A stretch of 64,000 bases of DNA from Stigmatella aurantiaca. GTDB taxonomy: Bacteria > Myxococcota > Myxococcia > Myxococcales > Myxococcaceae. Positions 33,268 through 42,620 of this stretch are shown here, one piece after another. Where the stretch lies: assembly GCF_900109545.1 (NCBI RefSeq), contig NZ_FOAP01000013.1, forward strand, positions 124,001 to 188,000, in the 5' to 3' direction. A program made the translations under genes and the position numbers. The notes below the pieces were generated by a model that made no database searches, was not told the DNA's origin, and saw only the letters and a list, made by a program, of their open reading frames with translations. Position 1 is the stretch's first letter. Every line of letters starts with the position of its first letter.

Positions 33268-35511
33268 ATGGCTGCTTCCCTCGTGTACCGCCGCCACGGC
33301 GGTTCCCTTCAGGTCGACATTCCCGATTTCGCCGCCCTCGTCGAGGCCATCCGCATTCCCGAGACGCAGTGGATGGCCACCGCGTGCCCCGTCGAGGGGC
33401 TGCACTGCGACGCGCACTTCCTGTCGCTGCTGGACACGGATGGCAACGCGCGCATCCGCGTGGGAGAGCTGCGCGCGGCGGTGGAGTACACGGCGCGGAT
33501 GCTCCAGTCGCGCCAGGGCGTGGATGCCAAGAGCGATGTGCTGGAGCTGAGCGCACTGTCCTCTGATGGCGCCCCACTGCGCGCCGCAGCGCTGCGCGTG
33601 CTGGCGGCGCTGCAGTCCACGGACCCGGGCCGCATCTCGCTGGAGCAGGTGCGCGCCAGCGCGCCGGTGATGCGCAAGGCGGGCCTCAACGGCGATGGCA
33701 TCGTCGAGCCCGGGTTCCTGCCGGAGCCGGTGCGCCCGCTGGCCACGCGCATCATGGCCTCGTTCCCGGAGGTGAAGAACCGCGCAGGTCAGCCAGGCAT
33801 TGACTTGCCCATGGTGCAGCGCTTCCGCGTGGAGCGGGCCGCGTTCCTGGCCCACCAGGCCACCAAGGACGCCGTGCACGTGTGGGGCGAGGCGAGCCTG
33901 GCGCGGGCCCAGCGCATCCGCGAGGTGAAGCCGCTGCTGGATGCGTACTTCCTGCAGTGCCGGTTGGTGGCGGCCCAGCCGGATGCGGCCGCGAGCCTCA
34001 AGCTGCCCGTGGGCCGGGTGGAGGGCGCGCTCGGAGACCCCGCCGCGCTGGAGAAGGCCGCGGCGCTGCTGCCCATCGCGGGGGCCAATCCCGCCGGGGT
34101 GCTGACCTGGTCCCGGCTCTACCGCGGCCCCGCCTTCGAGGTGCTGGAGGCGTTCCACCGCGAGGTGGTGGTGCCCACGCTGGGGGAGGCGGAGACGCTG
34201 AGCGACGCGGCGTGGCGGCAGCTCTCCGCGCAGGCCGATGCGGTGCTCGCGTGGCAGGCCGCGTTCGAGGCCAACCCCGTGCGGGGCATGCTGGTGGAGC
34301 TGTCCACCGTGGCCGAGGCGGACCTGGACACCATCGAGGCGGCGTGCCGGGCGGACCTGGCGCTCAAGGAGGAACTGGAGGCCATCACCGGGCTGGAGCG
34401 GCTCATCCTCTACCAGCGGTGGCTGCTCACGTTCGCCAACAACTTCATCAGCATGCCGGACCTCTACACGGCGAAGCGGCATGCGCTCTACGAGCAGGGG
34501 ACGCTCATCCTGGGCGGGCGCAAGTACACGCTGTCGGTGCGTGTGCGGGCCCATGACGAGCATGCGGCGCTGTGTACCCAGGGCACCACCTGCATCCTCT
34601 ATGTGAAGGTGACGCCCAAGGATGGGGCGGCGGGCTACGAGGTGGCGGTGCCCGTCACGCGCGGCCGGAGCACCGGCCTGGAGGTGGGCAAGCGCGGCAT
34701 CTTCCACGACGTGAACGGCCAGGAGCACGACGCCACCGTGGTGCAGGTGATTCGCCAGCCCGTCTCCCTGTGGGAGGCGATGACGATGCCCTTTCAGCGC
34801 ATCGGCAAGTTCATCACCTCGAAGGTGGAGGCCCTGGCGTCCTCGGGGGACAAGGCCTTCGATGAGCAACTGGAGAAGGGCTATACCCACTCCGTCCAGG
34901 CGGCCGCCGCGCCCGTGCCCCCCGCGGCGGGGGCTGCCGGGGCCGCGGCGCCGGGCGGTGGGCTGGGAGGGCTCGTCGTCGCCGGAGGCATCGCGTTCGC
35001 GGCCCTCGGCTCGGCGCTGGCCTTCATCGTGACCCAGATGCGCTCCCTGTCGCTGGGGGATGTGCTCTCGGCGGCCATCACCATCGCGGCCATCGTCATG
35101 ATTCCCTCGGGATTGCTCGGGTGGCTGAAGCTGCGCAAGCGCAACCTGGCGTTGCTCCTGGAGGGCTCGGGCTGGGCACTCAACGACCGGTTGATGCTCA
35201 CGCAGGAACTGGCCCGGCTCATCACCCGCAAGCCCCGGCTGCCCCAGGGGGCCACCATCGACCACCAGGACCGGCTGCGCTCCACGATGGAGGGCATCCG
35301 GGGCGATGAGGAAGAGGAGGACACGGAGGAGGAGATTCCGGGAGGCGTGAAGCTCCTGGTGGTGCTCTTCGTCCTCTTCGCGCTGCTCTGGCAGTTCCGC
35401 GAGCCCCTGGTCCGCCTGGCCTGTGGCCGGGAGTGGATGTCCAGCACCACCTGTGGCGCGCTGTTGCCCACGGCGGCCCCTCCGCCGGCGGCTGCGCCCC
35501 CCGCCCCCTGA
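33268..35511 (+). CDS. Large membrane protein with an EF-hand, function unknown
   Basis: 747 residues. A canonical EF-hand loop lies at D56-E67 (DTDGNARIRVGE), and a second, degenerate one near residue 141 (LNGDGIVEPGF) lacks the first and last ligands. The middle is helical, with LERLILYQRWLLTFANNF near residue 385, and contains a beta-rich part around 410-500. Three probable transmembrane helices lie at about 565-590, 595-620 and 692-710, separated by a charged cytoplasmic loop and an acidic EEEEDTEEE run. No signal peptide. No family recognised. The combination suggests calcium-sensitive membrane protein behaviour, but this is inference. It is followed by another very large unknown gene. 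Confidence 0.8.
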   Translation: MAASLVYRRHGGSLQVDIPDFAALVEAIRIPETQWMATACPVEGLHCDAHFLSLLDTDGNARIRVGELRAAVEYTARMLQSRQGVDAKSDVLELSALSSDGAPLRAAALRVLAALQSTDPGRISLEQVRASAPVMRKAGLNGDGIVEPGFLPEPVRPLATRIMASFPEVKNRAGQPGIDLPMVQRFRVERAAFLAHQATKDAVHVWGEASLARAQRIREVKPLLDAYFLQCRLVAAQPDAAASLKLPVGRVEGALGDPAALEKAAALLPIAGANPAGVLTWSRLYRGPAFEVLEAFHREVVVPTLGEAETLSDAAWRQLSAQADAVLAWQAAFEANPVRGMLVELSTVAEADLDTIEAACRADLALKEELEAITGLERLILYQRWLLTFANNFISMPDLYTAKRHALYEQGTLILGGRKYTLSVRVRAHDEHAALCTQGTTCILYVKVTPKDGAAGYEVAVPVTRGRSTGLEVGKRGIFHDVNGQEHDATVVQVIRQPVSLWEAMTMPFQRIGKFITSKVEALASSGDKAFDEQLEKGYTHSVQAAAAPVPPAAGAAGAAAPGGGLGGLVVAGGIAFAALGSALAFIVTQMRSLSLGDVLSAAITIAAIVMIPSGLLGWLKLRKRNLALLLEGSGWALNDRLMLTQELARLITRKPRLPQGATIDHQDRLRSTMEGIRGDEEEEDTEEEIPGGVKLLVVLFVLFALLWQFREPLVRLACGREWMSSTTCGALLPTAAPPPAAAPPAP

Positions 35512-35643
35512 TTCGGGGCGGGAGGGCCGTTTCGTTTCTCCGGAGCGCGCGGCGCGCGTTCCGAGCCGGCGCTGGACAGGCCCGCTGGGTTCAAGGAAGG
35601 TGGGCACCGGCCCTCGCTCGCGCGGGCGGGCGCGCACGGAGAC

Positions 35644-37893
35644 ATGCTTCCCGGGAACGACACGTGGCCTGCGTCCCTCCAGGCCCTCTATGAGCAGGTG
35701 GTGGCCGCCCCGCGCGAGGCCGTCCTGTCCGCGCGGCCCCAGTGGGCGGAGCAGCTCGGAGCGTGGGCGCAGCGGGCCTCCCTGGACGAGCGGGAGATGG
35801 CGCGCATGGCCACCTGGTCCCGGCTGGAGGCGGGCCCCCGCTCCGCCGGGGAGCTGGCGTTCCTGCTGAGCCACTGCGGCGAGCTGCTGTGGCCCTACTC
35901 GGAGCCGCCGGTGCAGCTCCTCCAGCGGCTGCTCGTCCGGCAAGGGCAGCTCGTCCAGGGCCTGAAGGCGGAAGGGACGGACGAGGTGCTCGCCCCGCTC
36001 ACGCGCCAGGTGTCCGCGGAGCTCTCCAAGGTGGTGCTGCGCTACCTCAAGCGCCACCCGGAGGCGCTGCTGTCCCTGGTGGGCGGCGTGGGCTGCACCT
36101 TCGATGGCCGGGTGCTGCGGTTCCAGGGGGACGTGGAGGTGGACCTGAAGGTCTTCCTCGGCCCGGAGAAGCGGCTCACGGGGAGGCTCGACCAGCTGCG
36201 GATGCTGCTGCCCCACCTGCGCGAGGGCCGGTACAAGCTCGTGGGCTTCATCCGGGAGCGGGCCTCGAAGCTGCCCTGGCGCGAGTGCCGCGACATCCTG
36301 GAGGAGAAGCTCTTCCAGGTGGTGACCGCGCCGGACAGCCAGGCCGAGCTGCGGGGCTTTCTGGGCTGCTATGCGAAGGGCAAGGGCGAGGCCCGCTGGT
36401 GCACGCGCGCCAGCTTGCTGCTCGCCCGGAACCTCGAAGAGGGAGGCCCGTTGGCCGCCGTGGAGAACCTCAGTGAGCTGCTGGTGTACTTCGAGTCGCC
36501 CGTGCAGGGGCTGCGCGGCGCGTTGCAGGCGCTGGTGGCGAGCCTCTCCGGGGCGCCGGACATCGGCCGGCACCGGCGCGTGGCGGACACGTGCTGGGAG
36601 CACCTGAAGCCCAAGGAGGAGCCTGGGCTGGCGCTCGTGCTGTTGTGGGTGGAGGAGTGCCTCTTCCGGTGGGCGCTGCGCCAGGGGCTGGAGGATGTCT
36701 TCGAGCGCCGAAACCGGGCCCGCGAGCGCGTGAGCGGCCTGCCCGTGGCGGAGGTGCTGTGCTGGCTGGCGGAGGAGTGCGCGGACCTGTGGCCCCGCTT
36801 CGAGACAGAGCGAAAGCCAGGGGCTGATGAGCTCGCCGCGTGGCGCAAGGAAGTCACGCGCCGGGCGGTGAAGAAGCCGGTGCTGCGCAAGGCGGCGATG
36901 GAGTTCTTCCTGTGGTGCGCGCCGGACGCGGCGGCCTCCGAGGCCGAGCTGGTGACGCTCTCGCTGGTAAAGACATCCACGGACCGCCGGTGGCTGCGCA
37001 GGCTCGGCGAGCATCCCTCCACGCGCGTGCGCTTCCGCGTGCGGGCCATCCACGCGTGGCTCGAGGCGGGGGCGGAGCAAGCCACCGGAGGTCATACGCC
37101 CGCGACGCTGACGGGGGCCTTGCGCCACCTGCGTGCCTCGGGGGCGATGACGTTGGGCGGAGGCCGGACGTGGCTCCGGGACCGGGACCTGGAGGAACTG
37201 CTCCTGGGGGCGTTCAGCCGGGTGGAGCGGGACTTCTCCGCGCGCTATCCGCAGCACTGCCGGGAAGAGGAGGCCCAACTGGTCACCCGGTTGCTGGAGG
37301 AGCTGCGGCACGAGTTCGAGAGCATCCGTTCGGACCTGGGGCTGCTGCTCACCCAGGGGCAGCCGGTTCCCCTGGAGCTGGACCTGCGCTTCCGCCGGGG
37401 CCCGGAGCCCACTGGGAACGCGCAGGCGCCCGGGCGCTCGGGCGTGGAGCTGATGTTCGTGCTGAACGTGGAGGTAGACGGCTTCCTCAAGACGAAGCGC
37501 GCGGTGCTCGTGCGGGCGCGGAAGCTGGAGCCCTGGGGGGAGGGGCAGTGGGCGCCGAACCTCCGGCTGGGACGGGAGCAGGTGGACGGGCTGCTGGCGC
37601 GGAGCGAGGCCGCGTACTGCCTGTTCCTGGTGCCGCCGGCGCTGCGGGCCGAGTGCTGGATGGTGCCCGCGCGGCTGGTGCGCGGCCTGATGGAGGCCCA
37701 GGGCTCGCTCTCCTCGGTGTCTCGCGAGGGCGCGCAGCGGGTGGCGCGCTCCCTGTCACAGTGGCTGACCTACGACTTGCTGGGGCTGTGGAGCGGGGAC
37801 GACCGGCCCGAGGTTCTCTCCCGGACCGAGCGGAGCGAGGAGGAGGCCCCGGACTTCGTCGTGGAGATCTCCGTCCGCAAGAGCGGGAAGTGA
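35644..37893 (+). CDS. Large protein of unknown function, possible nuclease-like C-terminus
   Basis: 749 residues, mostly helical and Arg/Glu/Leu-rich, no signal peptide or membrane segment. Residues 600-680 stand out: GVELMFVLNVEVDGF, then KTKRAVLVRARKLE (617-630), then RLGREQVDGLLARSEAAYCL and a predicted strand before WMVPARLVRGLM. An acidic residue near the start of a strand followed by a hydrophobic strand ending in R-x-R-K, then a Gln helix, resembles restriction-endonuclease-like folds in which QAKK occupies the active site, but here the pattern is only partial. It follows the EF-hand gene after 132 bases on the same strand. The start (ATG 35644) has only a weak GGAG close by. Confidence 0.75.
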   Translation: MLPGNDTWPASLQALYEQVVAAPREAVLSARPQWAEQLGAWAQRASLDEREMARMATWSRLEAGPRSAGELAFLLSHCGELLWPYSEPPVQLLQRLLVRQGQLVQGLKAEGTDEVLAPLTRQVSAELSKVVLRYLKRHPEALLSLVGGVGCTFDGRVLRFQGDVEVDLKVFLGPEKRLTGRLDQLRMLLPHLREGRYKLVGFIRERASKLPWRECRDILEEKLFQVVTAPDSQAELRGFLGCYAKGKGEARWCTRASLLLARNLEEGGPLAAVENLSELLVYFESPVQGLRGALQALVASLSGAPDIGRHRRVADTCWEHLKPKEEPGLALVLLWVEECLFRWALRQGLEDVFERRNRARERVSGLPVAEVLCWLAEECADLWPRFETERKPGADELAAWRKEVTRRAVKKPVLRKAAMEFFLWCAPDAAASEAELVTLSLVKTSTDRRWLRRLGEHPSTRVRFRVRAIHAWLEAGAEQATGGHTPATLTGALRHLRASGAMTLGGGRTWLRDRDLEELLLGAFSRVERDFSARYPQHCREEEAQLVTRLLEELRHEFESIRSDLGLLLTQGQPVPLELDLRFRRGPEPTGNAQAPGRSGVELMFVLNVEVDGFLKTKRAVLVRARKLEPWGEGQWAPNLRLGREQVDGLLARSEAAYCLFLVPPALRAECWMVPARLVRGLMEAQGSLSSVSREGAQRVARSLSQWLTYDLLGLWSGDDRPEVLSRTERSEEEAPDFVVEISVRKSGK

Positions 37894-38187
37894 TCAGCCC
37901 ATCCAGAGAGTGAAGCAATCCATTCAGCACCCCGGAGCTCTCATCCTCGGCCTTTGGCACATCGACGGTGTTGGCGTGCGATGTGGTTCAAGATCAAGGA
38001 CGGGCTGAGCCAGAGGCGTGATGCAACCAGGACCTGAAATGCCTCGGACATGGCACTCAGGACCGTGATGGCCGTTTTTTCTGGACTGGCACGGAGAGGG
38101 CCTTCAGAATCCATTTTTACTGCATTAGTGCAGCAATGCTGTCTGAAGGGCTTATTTGGGTCCACTCTGCCTGGGAGGAGAAACGCC
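37894..38187. other. Intergenic region with a hairpin
   Basis: 294 bases with no supported gene, AT-richer than the surroundings. An inverted repeat CCTTCAGA (38101-38108) / TCTGAAGG (38142-38149) encloses a smaller hairpin CTGCA-TTAG-TGCAG (38120-38133). This lies 39 bases before the CARDB gene start and may be a leader hairpin or the promoter region; a T-run at 38074-38079 is nearby. Confidence 0.4.
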
Positions 38188-40089
38188 ATGAGGGCTGCGC
38201 GTCGCCTGCGAAAGCTCGCCTCCGGGGTGGTGGCATGTGGGTGGCTCGTGGGCTGTGGCGGCCCAGGCGAGGTGGGGCCTGCGGAGCTCTTCGTGGACAC
38301 CGTGGTGGGGGCCGTCGTCTCGTCCAAGGCCCCGGACCTGTGGATCTCCTCGGTGAGCGGCCCCTCCAGCGTGCTGCCCGGCAGTGCCTTCGGGGCCACC
38401 ATCACCGCGTGCAACCAGGGCGTCCGCAGCGCCCGCGCCTCCGTGCACCTCGTGCTCTCGGGCGACACGGGCATCTCCGTCACGGACCTGCGCGTGGGCT
38501 CGGCGGAGACGGGGCTGCTGCACCCGAACCAGTGCGCCACCCTCCACGTGTCCGTTCCTGCGGGCACGGCCATCCCCGAGGGGCGCTGGTATCCCGGCGC
38601 CCTCGTGGATCCGGAGGACGAAGTCCCAGAGCTGTCCGAGTCGAACAACGCGCGCGTGGGGCTGCCCATGGCCTTCGGCGTGGGGCCGGACCTGACCGTC
38701 GCCCAGGTGGAGGCACCCGACAGCCTGCTGCCCTCCGGGGAGTTCCTCACCCGTGTCACCGTGTGCAACCTGGGCACGGTCCGCGCCCCGGCCCACGTCG
38801 AGGTGTCCCTCGTCCCGGACGCGGCCCCCTCGGGCATGGGCCTCGGCGTGGGCTCGGCCTCCCTGGAGCCGTTGGCCGAGGGGCAGTGCCAGGCGCTGCG
38901 CATCCCCTCCCGTGTGGACGCGCTGCCCGAGGGCACCTACGCCGTGGCCGCCCGGGTGGACGCCGCCCAGGCCGTGAGCGAGCTGGAGGAGGGCAACAAC
39001 CTCCGGGTGGGCAGCCCCGTGGCCGTGGGCACCCGGCCGGACTTCGTCCTCTCCGGCGTGAAGGGCCCGGCGAGCTTCGGCGGCACCGCCACCCTCACCG
39101 CCACCGTGTGCAACCAGGGCACCACGGCGGGCACCGCCCAGGTGGAGGCCTTCCTCTCCGAGGATGCCCAGCTCACCGAGGCGGACCCGCGGTTCGGCGT
39201 GGCCTCCGTCGACGCTCTACCTCCAGGCCAGTGCGTCCCGGTGAACCTCTCCGGCCCGGCCGGCGTCTCCCCGGGGGCGTACTTCCTGGCCGCCTGGGTG
39301 GATCGCTCCCAGGCCGTGGCCGAGCTGGGCGAGGACAACAACCTCCGGGTGGGCGCCCGCGCGGCCGTGGGCGAGGGGCCGGACCTCACCGTCACCACCG
39401 TGAGCGCGCAGCGCGGCGCACAGGCCGCCCACGCCCTGGAGGCCACCGCCACCGTGTGCAACCAGGGCACCGCGCCCAGTCCCGCCACGTCCCTGGAGTT
39501 CGCGCTGTCCGCCACCGCGTCCCTTCCCGCCTCGGCCCCGGTGCTGGCCCAGGCCCGGGTGCCCGCGCTGGAGGCTGGTGCCTGCGCGCAGGTGGCGGGC
39601 ACGGGAAGCGCCCCGGTGGCGGAGGGAAGCTGGTACCTGGGGGCGTGGGTGGACCGGCCGGGCGCGGTGCGCGAGCTTCTGGAGACCAACAACTCCCGGA
39701 CCGGCCACCGGCTCGGCATGGGCGAGGGGCCCGACCTGACCCTCTCCGCCCCGCCCGGGCAGACCGGCGCAGGGCTCGTGACGGTGTGCAACCAGGGCAC
39801 CCAGCCCACCCGGCGCCCCACCCGCGTGGCCTTCTCCCAGACGGCCGATGTGGCCCTCTCCGGCCCGGAGCGCCTCGCCGGTGAGGCGGCGGTGCCCGTC
39901 CTGCTGCCCGGGCAGTGCCTCGCGGTGGCCCCCGCCGGCGAGGGCCTGGCCGAGGGCCGCGGCGTCCTGAGCGCCTGGGTGGATCCGGCCCAGGAGGAGC
40001 AGGAGCTCATCGAGGACAACAACACCCTCACCGGGAGCCTGCTCCCCGGGGAAAGCGCCGAGCGTTGGGTGGTCTCCGCCCGGCGGTAA
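38188..40089 (+). CDS. CARDB-repeat surface lipoprotein
   Basis: 633 residues, ATG 38188 behind GGAGGAG. The lipoprotein signal WLVGC gives lipidated Cys23. The mature protein is five tandem CARDB (cell-adhesion-related, Ig-like) units of about 115 residues. Each opens with a PDL... strand, includes a cysteine-containing block such as TVCNQGT (ACNQGV in unit 1, TVCNLGT in unit 2) paired with a second Cys (QC), and closes with a turn such as LEEGNNLRVG or LLETNNSRTG. The last unit is shorter. The conserved Cys pairs probably form one disulfide per repeat. It is most likely a surface adhesion or protein-binding rod. Confidence 0.9.
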   Translation: MRAARRLRKLASGVVACGWLVGCGGPGEVGPAELFVDTVVGAVVSSKAPDLWISSVSGPSSVLPGSAFGATITACNQGVRSARASVHLVLSGDTGISVTDLRVGSAETGLLHPNQCATLHVSVPAGTAIPEGRWYPGALVDPEDEVPELSESNNARVGLPMAFGVGPDLTVAQVEAPDSLLPSGEFLTRVTVCNLGTVRAPAHVEVSLVPDAAPSGMGLGVGSASLEPLAEGQCQALRIPSRVDALPEGTYAVAARVDAAQAVSELEEGNNLRVGSPVAVGTRPDFVLSGVKGPASFGGTATLTATVCNQGTTAGTAQVEAFLSEDAQLTEADPRFGVASVDALPPGQCVPVNLSGPAGVSPGAYFLAAWVDRSQAVAELGEDNNLRVGARAAVGEGPDLTVTTVSAQRGAQAAHALEATATVCNQGTAPSPATSLEFALSATASLPASAPVLAQARVPALEAGACAQVAGTGSAPVAEGSWYLGAWVDRPGAVRELLETNNSRTGHRLGMGEGPDLTLSAPPGQTGAGLVTVCNQGTQPTRRPTRVAFSQTADVALSGPERLAGEAAVPVLLPGQCLAVAPAGEGLAEGRGVLSAWVDPAQEEQELIEDNNTLTGSLLPGESAERWVVSARR

Positions 40090-40185
40090 AGCCGGGGCGC
40101 GGCTTGCCCCAACATGCCCGGTCTGGGGCAGACTGCGCCGCGTCGACGCGGGGGGACGCTCCCCCCGCCCGTGCGAGGAGTCACC

Positions 40186-40446
40186 ATGGGGTTGTGCAGC
40201 TGGATCCTCTTCGGCTTCGTCGTGGGGCTGATTGCCCGCGCCGTCATGCCGGGCGAGCAGAAGATGGGCCTCATCCGCACCACGCTGCTGGGGGTGGGAG
40301 GCGCTTTCGTGGGAGGCTTCGTGGCCGCCCTCATCCGCGGGGGCAACTGGAAGTCGCCCTCGCCCGCGGGCTTCATCGGCGCCATCCTCGGCGCGGTGCT
40401 GCTCCTGTGGCTCTCCGAAATGATTGCCCCCAGCCGGAGGCGGTAG
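40186..40446 (+). CDS. GlsB/YeaQ/YmgE-family stress membrane protein
   Basis: 86 residues; ATG 40186 with GAGGAG. Small integral membrane protein with three hydrophobic helices: WILFGFVVGLIARAVMPG, TTLLGVGGAFVGGFVAALI and GFIGAILGAVLLLWLSEMI, the typical GlsB (transglycosylase-associated) pattern. These are abundant stress-induced inner-membrane proteins without known enzymatic activity. It is a separate transcription unit between the CARDB and FKBP lipoproteins. Confidence 0.92.
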   Translation: MGLCSWILFGFVVGLIARAVMPGEQKMGLIRTTLLGVGGAFVGGFVAALIRGGNWKSPSPAGFIGAILGAVLLLWLSEMIAPSRRR

Positions 40447-40579
40447 GCCGCCGCGGCCGGGGAGAGTGATTGGAGCGCAAAGAGATGCATGGAAAGCGCG
40501 AGTCCCACGCGGTTCTGTAGTAAGTGGGGCCCCAGGTGGCGGCGGAAACGCCGCTGATGAGGCAAGGAGAGTCGAAGAC

Positions 40580-41389
40580 ATGCGGAAAATGTGGGCAGTG
40601 GCGGCCCTGTCACTCATCGTGACGGGATGCCAGAAGCAGGAGGCCAAGGGCGCGGACGGCGCGGCCACGGCCGCGAGCGCGGGCACGGGCGCGGGGGCCA
40701 ACCCGCAGACCGACGACCAGAAGACGCTGTACGCGCTGGGCCTGTCCGTGGGCCGGAGCGTGGGCGTGTTCAACCTCACCCCGGAGGAGCTGACCTTCGT
40801 CCAGGCCGGCCTCGCCGCCCAGGTGAAGGGCGAGAAGCCCCTGGTGGAAATCGAGACCTTCGGGCCGAAGATTCAGCAGCTCGCCATGGCGCGCCAGACG
40901 GCCAAGTCGGCCGGTGAGAAGGAGAAGGGCAAGGCCTTCCTGGAGCAGGCCGCGAAGGAAGAGGGCGCGACGAAGACCGAGTCGGGCCTCATCTACAAGG
41001 AGACGGCGGCCGGCACGGGCGAGACCCCGCAGCCCACCGACATCGTCAAGGTGCACTACAAGGGCACGCTCACCGACGGCAAGGAGTTCGACAGCTCCTA
41101 CAAGCGCGGCGAGCCGGCCACCTTCCCGCTCAACGGCGTCATCCGCTGCTGGACCGAGGGCGTGCAGAAGATGAAGGTGGGCGGCAAGGCCCGCCTGGTG
41201 TGCCCGTCGGATCTCGCCTACGGCGATCGCGGCGCCCCGCCGGACATCCCGGGCGGTGCCACGCTGGTGTTCGAGGTGGAGCTGCTGGAGATCACCAAGG
41301 GCGCGGGCGCCCCCGGTGCCCCGACGCCTCCTCCCGCCCCGGCCCCGGCCGCCAAGCCCGGCGCCAAGCCCGCGGCCCCCACGAAGTAA
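40580..41389 (+). CDS. FKBP-type peptidyl-prolyl isomerase, FkpA/Mip-like lipoprotein
   Basis: 269 residues; ATG 40580 with AAGGAGA. Lipoprotein signal LSLIVTGC, Cys15. Residues about 48-125 are the helical FKBP N-terminal dimerisation domain (YALGLSVGRSVGVFNL). The C-terminal FKBP domain has VKVHYKGTLTDGKEFDSSY, GVIRCWTEGVQKMKVGG and DLAYGDRGAPPDIPGGATL. The tail is an Ala/Pro repeat. A periplasmic folding catalyst or chaperone for secreted proteins; a very strong terminator follows. Confidence 0.94.
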   Translation: MRKMWAVAALSLIVTGCQKQEAKGADGAATAASAGTGAGANPQTDDQKTLYALGLSVGRSVGVFNLTPEELTFVQAGLAAQVKGEKPLVEIETFGPKIQQLAMARQTAKSAGEKEKGKAFLEQAAKEEGATKTESGLIYKETAAGTGETPQPTDIVKVHYKGTLTDGKEFDSSYKRGEPATFPLNGVIRCWTEGVQKMKVGGKARLVCPSDLAYGDRGAPPDIPGGATLVFEVELLEITKGAGAPGAPTPPPAPAPAAKPGAKPAAPTK

Positions 41390-41418
41390 GTCCTCGCCCC
41401 GCGCGAGCAGCCGCACGA

Positions 41419-41460
41419 GGCCCCTGGCCGGCTCCCTCCCGGGAGGCCGGCGCGGGGGCC
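41419..41460 (+). terminator. Strong nested intrinsic terminator
   Basis: Three nested stems: GGCCCC/GGGGCC (41419-41424, 41455-41460), GCCGGC/GCCGGC (41427-41432, 41446-41451) and TCCC/GGGA, followed by TTGCTCTTG. This is the best intrinsic terminator in the window and ends the FKBP transcript. Confidence 0.65.
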
Positions 41461-41581
41461 TTGCTCTTGCGGGGACCCAGGGCCCGAAGCGGCGCGCGTC
41501 CCGTGTGTTTGCCAGTGGCGCGGGGGCCCCCGGGGCGTTAGGCGGTGGCCCCAGGACGCGCGCCACCTGGGAGGGCACACC

Positions 41582-42607
41582 ATGGAGTACCGGAAGTTGG
41601 GACACAGCGGGCTGAAGGTCTCGAGCCTGTGTCTGGGGACGATGACGTTCGGGGAGCCGTCGGAAGGCTCGATGATGCACGGCGTGGCCAGTGACGAGAA
41701 GACCGCCTTCTCCATCATGGACCGCGCGCTGGAGGCGGGCATCAACTTCTGGGACACGGCGAACGTGTACGGCAACGACGGGCTCACCGAGCGCGTGCTG
41801 GGCAACTGGTTCGAGCAGTCCAAGCGCCGGGACGAGGTGGTGCTGGCCACCAAGTTCCGCTTCCGCATGGGCAAGGGGCCCAACGACACGGGCGCCTCGC
41901 GCTACCAGATCCGCTCCGCGGTGGAGCAGAGCCTGCGCCGGCTGAAGACGGACCGCATCGACCTGTACCAAATCCACATGCAGGACAACGACACGCCCGA
42001 GGAGGAGACGCTCCGGGCGCTCGATGACTTGGTCCGCCAGGGCAAGGTGCTCTACCTGGGGGCCAGCAACTACGCCGCCTACCGGCTGGTGGACAGCCTG
42101 TGGACGAGCAAGACCCAGCTCCTCTCGCGCTTCGTGGCGCTGCAGGCCCAGTACAGCTTGGTGGTGCGCGAGCTGGAGCGCGAGCACGTGCCGGTGTGCG
42201 AGCAGTTCGGCCTGGGCATCCTGCCGTGGTCGCCGCTCGCGGGCGGGTTCCTCTCGGGCAAGTACCGCAAGGACCGGCCGCCGCCGGAGGCGAGCCGGCT
42301 GGAGAAGTTCAAGTCCCAGCTCAGCCAGTTCGACACCCCCCGCCACTGGCGCGTGCTGGAGGCCGTGGACGCGGTGGCCGCGGAGCTGAAGGCCACCCCC
42401 TCGCAGGTGTCCCTGGCGTGGCTGTTGCGCAAGCGCGCGGTGACGTCCGTCATCTTCGGGGCGCGCAACCTGGCGCAGCTCGAGGACAACCTGAAGGCCG
42501 CGGAGCTGAAGCTGGACGACGCGCAGCAGAAGCGCCTGGACGACGCGAGCGCGCTGGAGCTGGGCTACCCGTACGAGTTCATGAACCGCGTCATGGGGCG
42601 CTGGTAG
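41582..42607 (+). CDS. Aldo/keto reductase
   Basis: 341 residues, ATG 41582 with GGGAGGG. Full AKR catalytic tetrad: D58 and Y63 in WDTANVYG, K91 in LATKFRF and H132 in QIHMQDND. The C-terminal NADPH-binding part has WSPLAGGFLSGKYR and FGARNLAQLEDNL. The length and motifs place it with the YajO/Tas-like bacterial AKRs that reduce aldehydes or ketones with NADPH. It is 13 bases upstream of a dienelactone hydrolase-like gene and probably co-transcribed with it. Confidence 0.94.
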   Translation: MEYRKLGHSGLKVSSLCLGTMTFGEPSEGSMMHGVASDEKTAFSIMDRALEAGINFWDTANVYGNDGLTERVLGNWFEQSKRRDEVVLATKFRFRMGKGPNDTGASRYQIRSAVEQSLRRLKTDRIDLYQIHMQDNDTPEEETLRALDDLVRQGKVLYLGASNYAAYRLVDSLWTSKTQLLSRFVALQAQYSLVVRELEREHVPVCEQFGLGILPWSPLAGGFLSGKYRKDRPPPEASRLEKFKSQLSQFDTPRHWRVLEAVDAVAAELKATPSQVSLAWLLRKRAVTSVIFGARNLAQLEDNLKAAELKLDDAQQKRLDDASALELGYPYEFMNRVMGRW

Positions 42608-42620
42608 GGAGGGCAGGCCG

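Noticed and set aside
33175-37311. A 1,378-codon open frame on the minus strand
   Set aside because: Lies antisense to two large genes with normal codon bias and ribosome sites; long antisense frames are expected at this GC content and the translation is low-complexity His/Arg/Gln-rich.
37941-38050. A possible transposase remnant on the minus strand
   Set aside because: A short stretch with many Leu/Arg/His residues but no recognisable motif, no terminal repeats and no target duplication.
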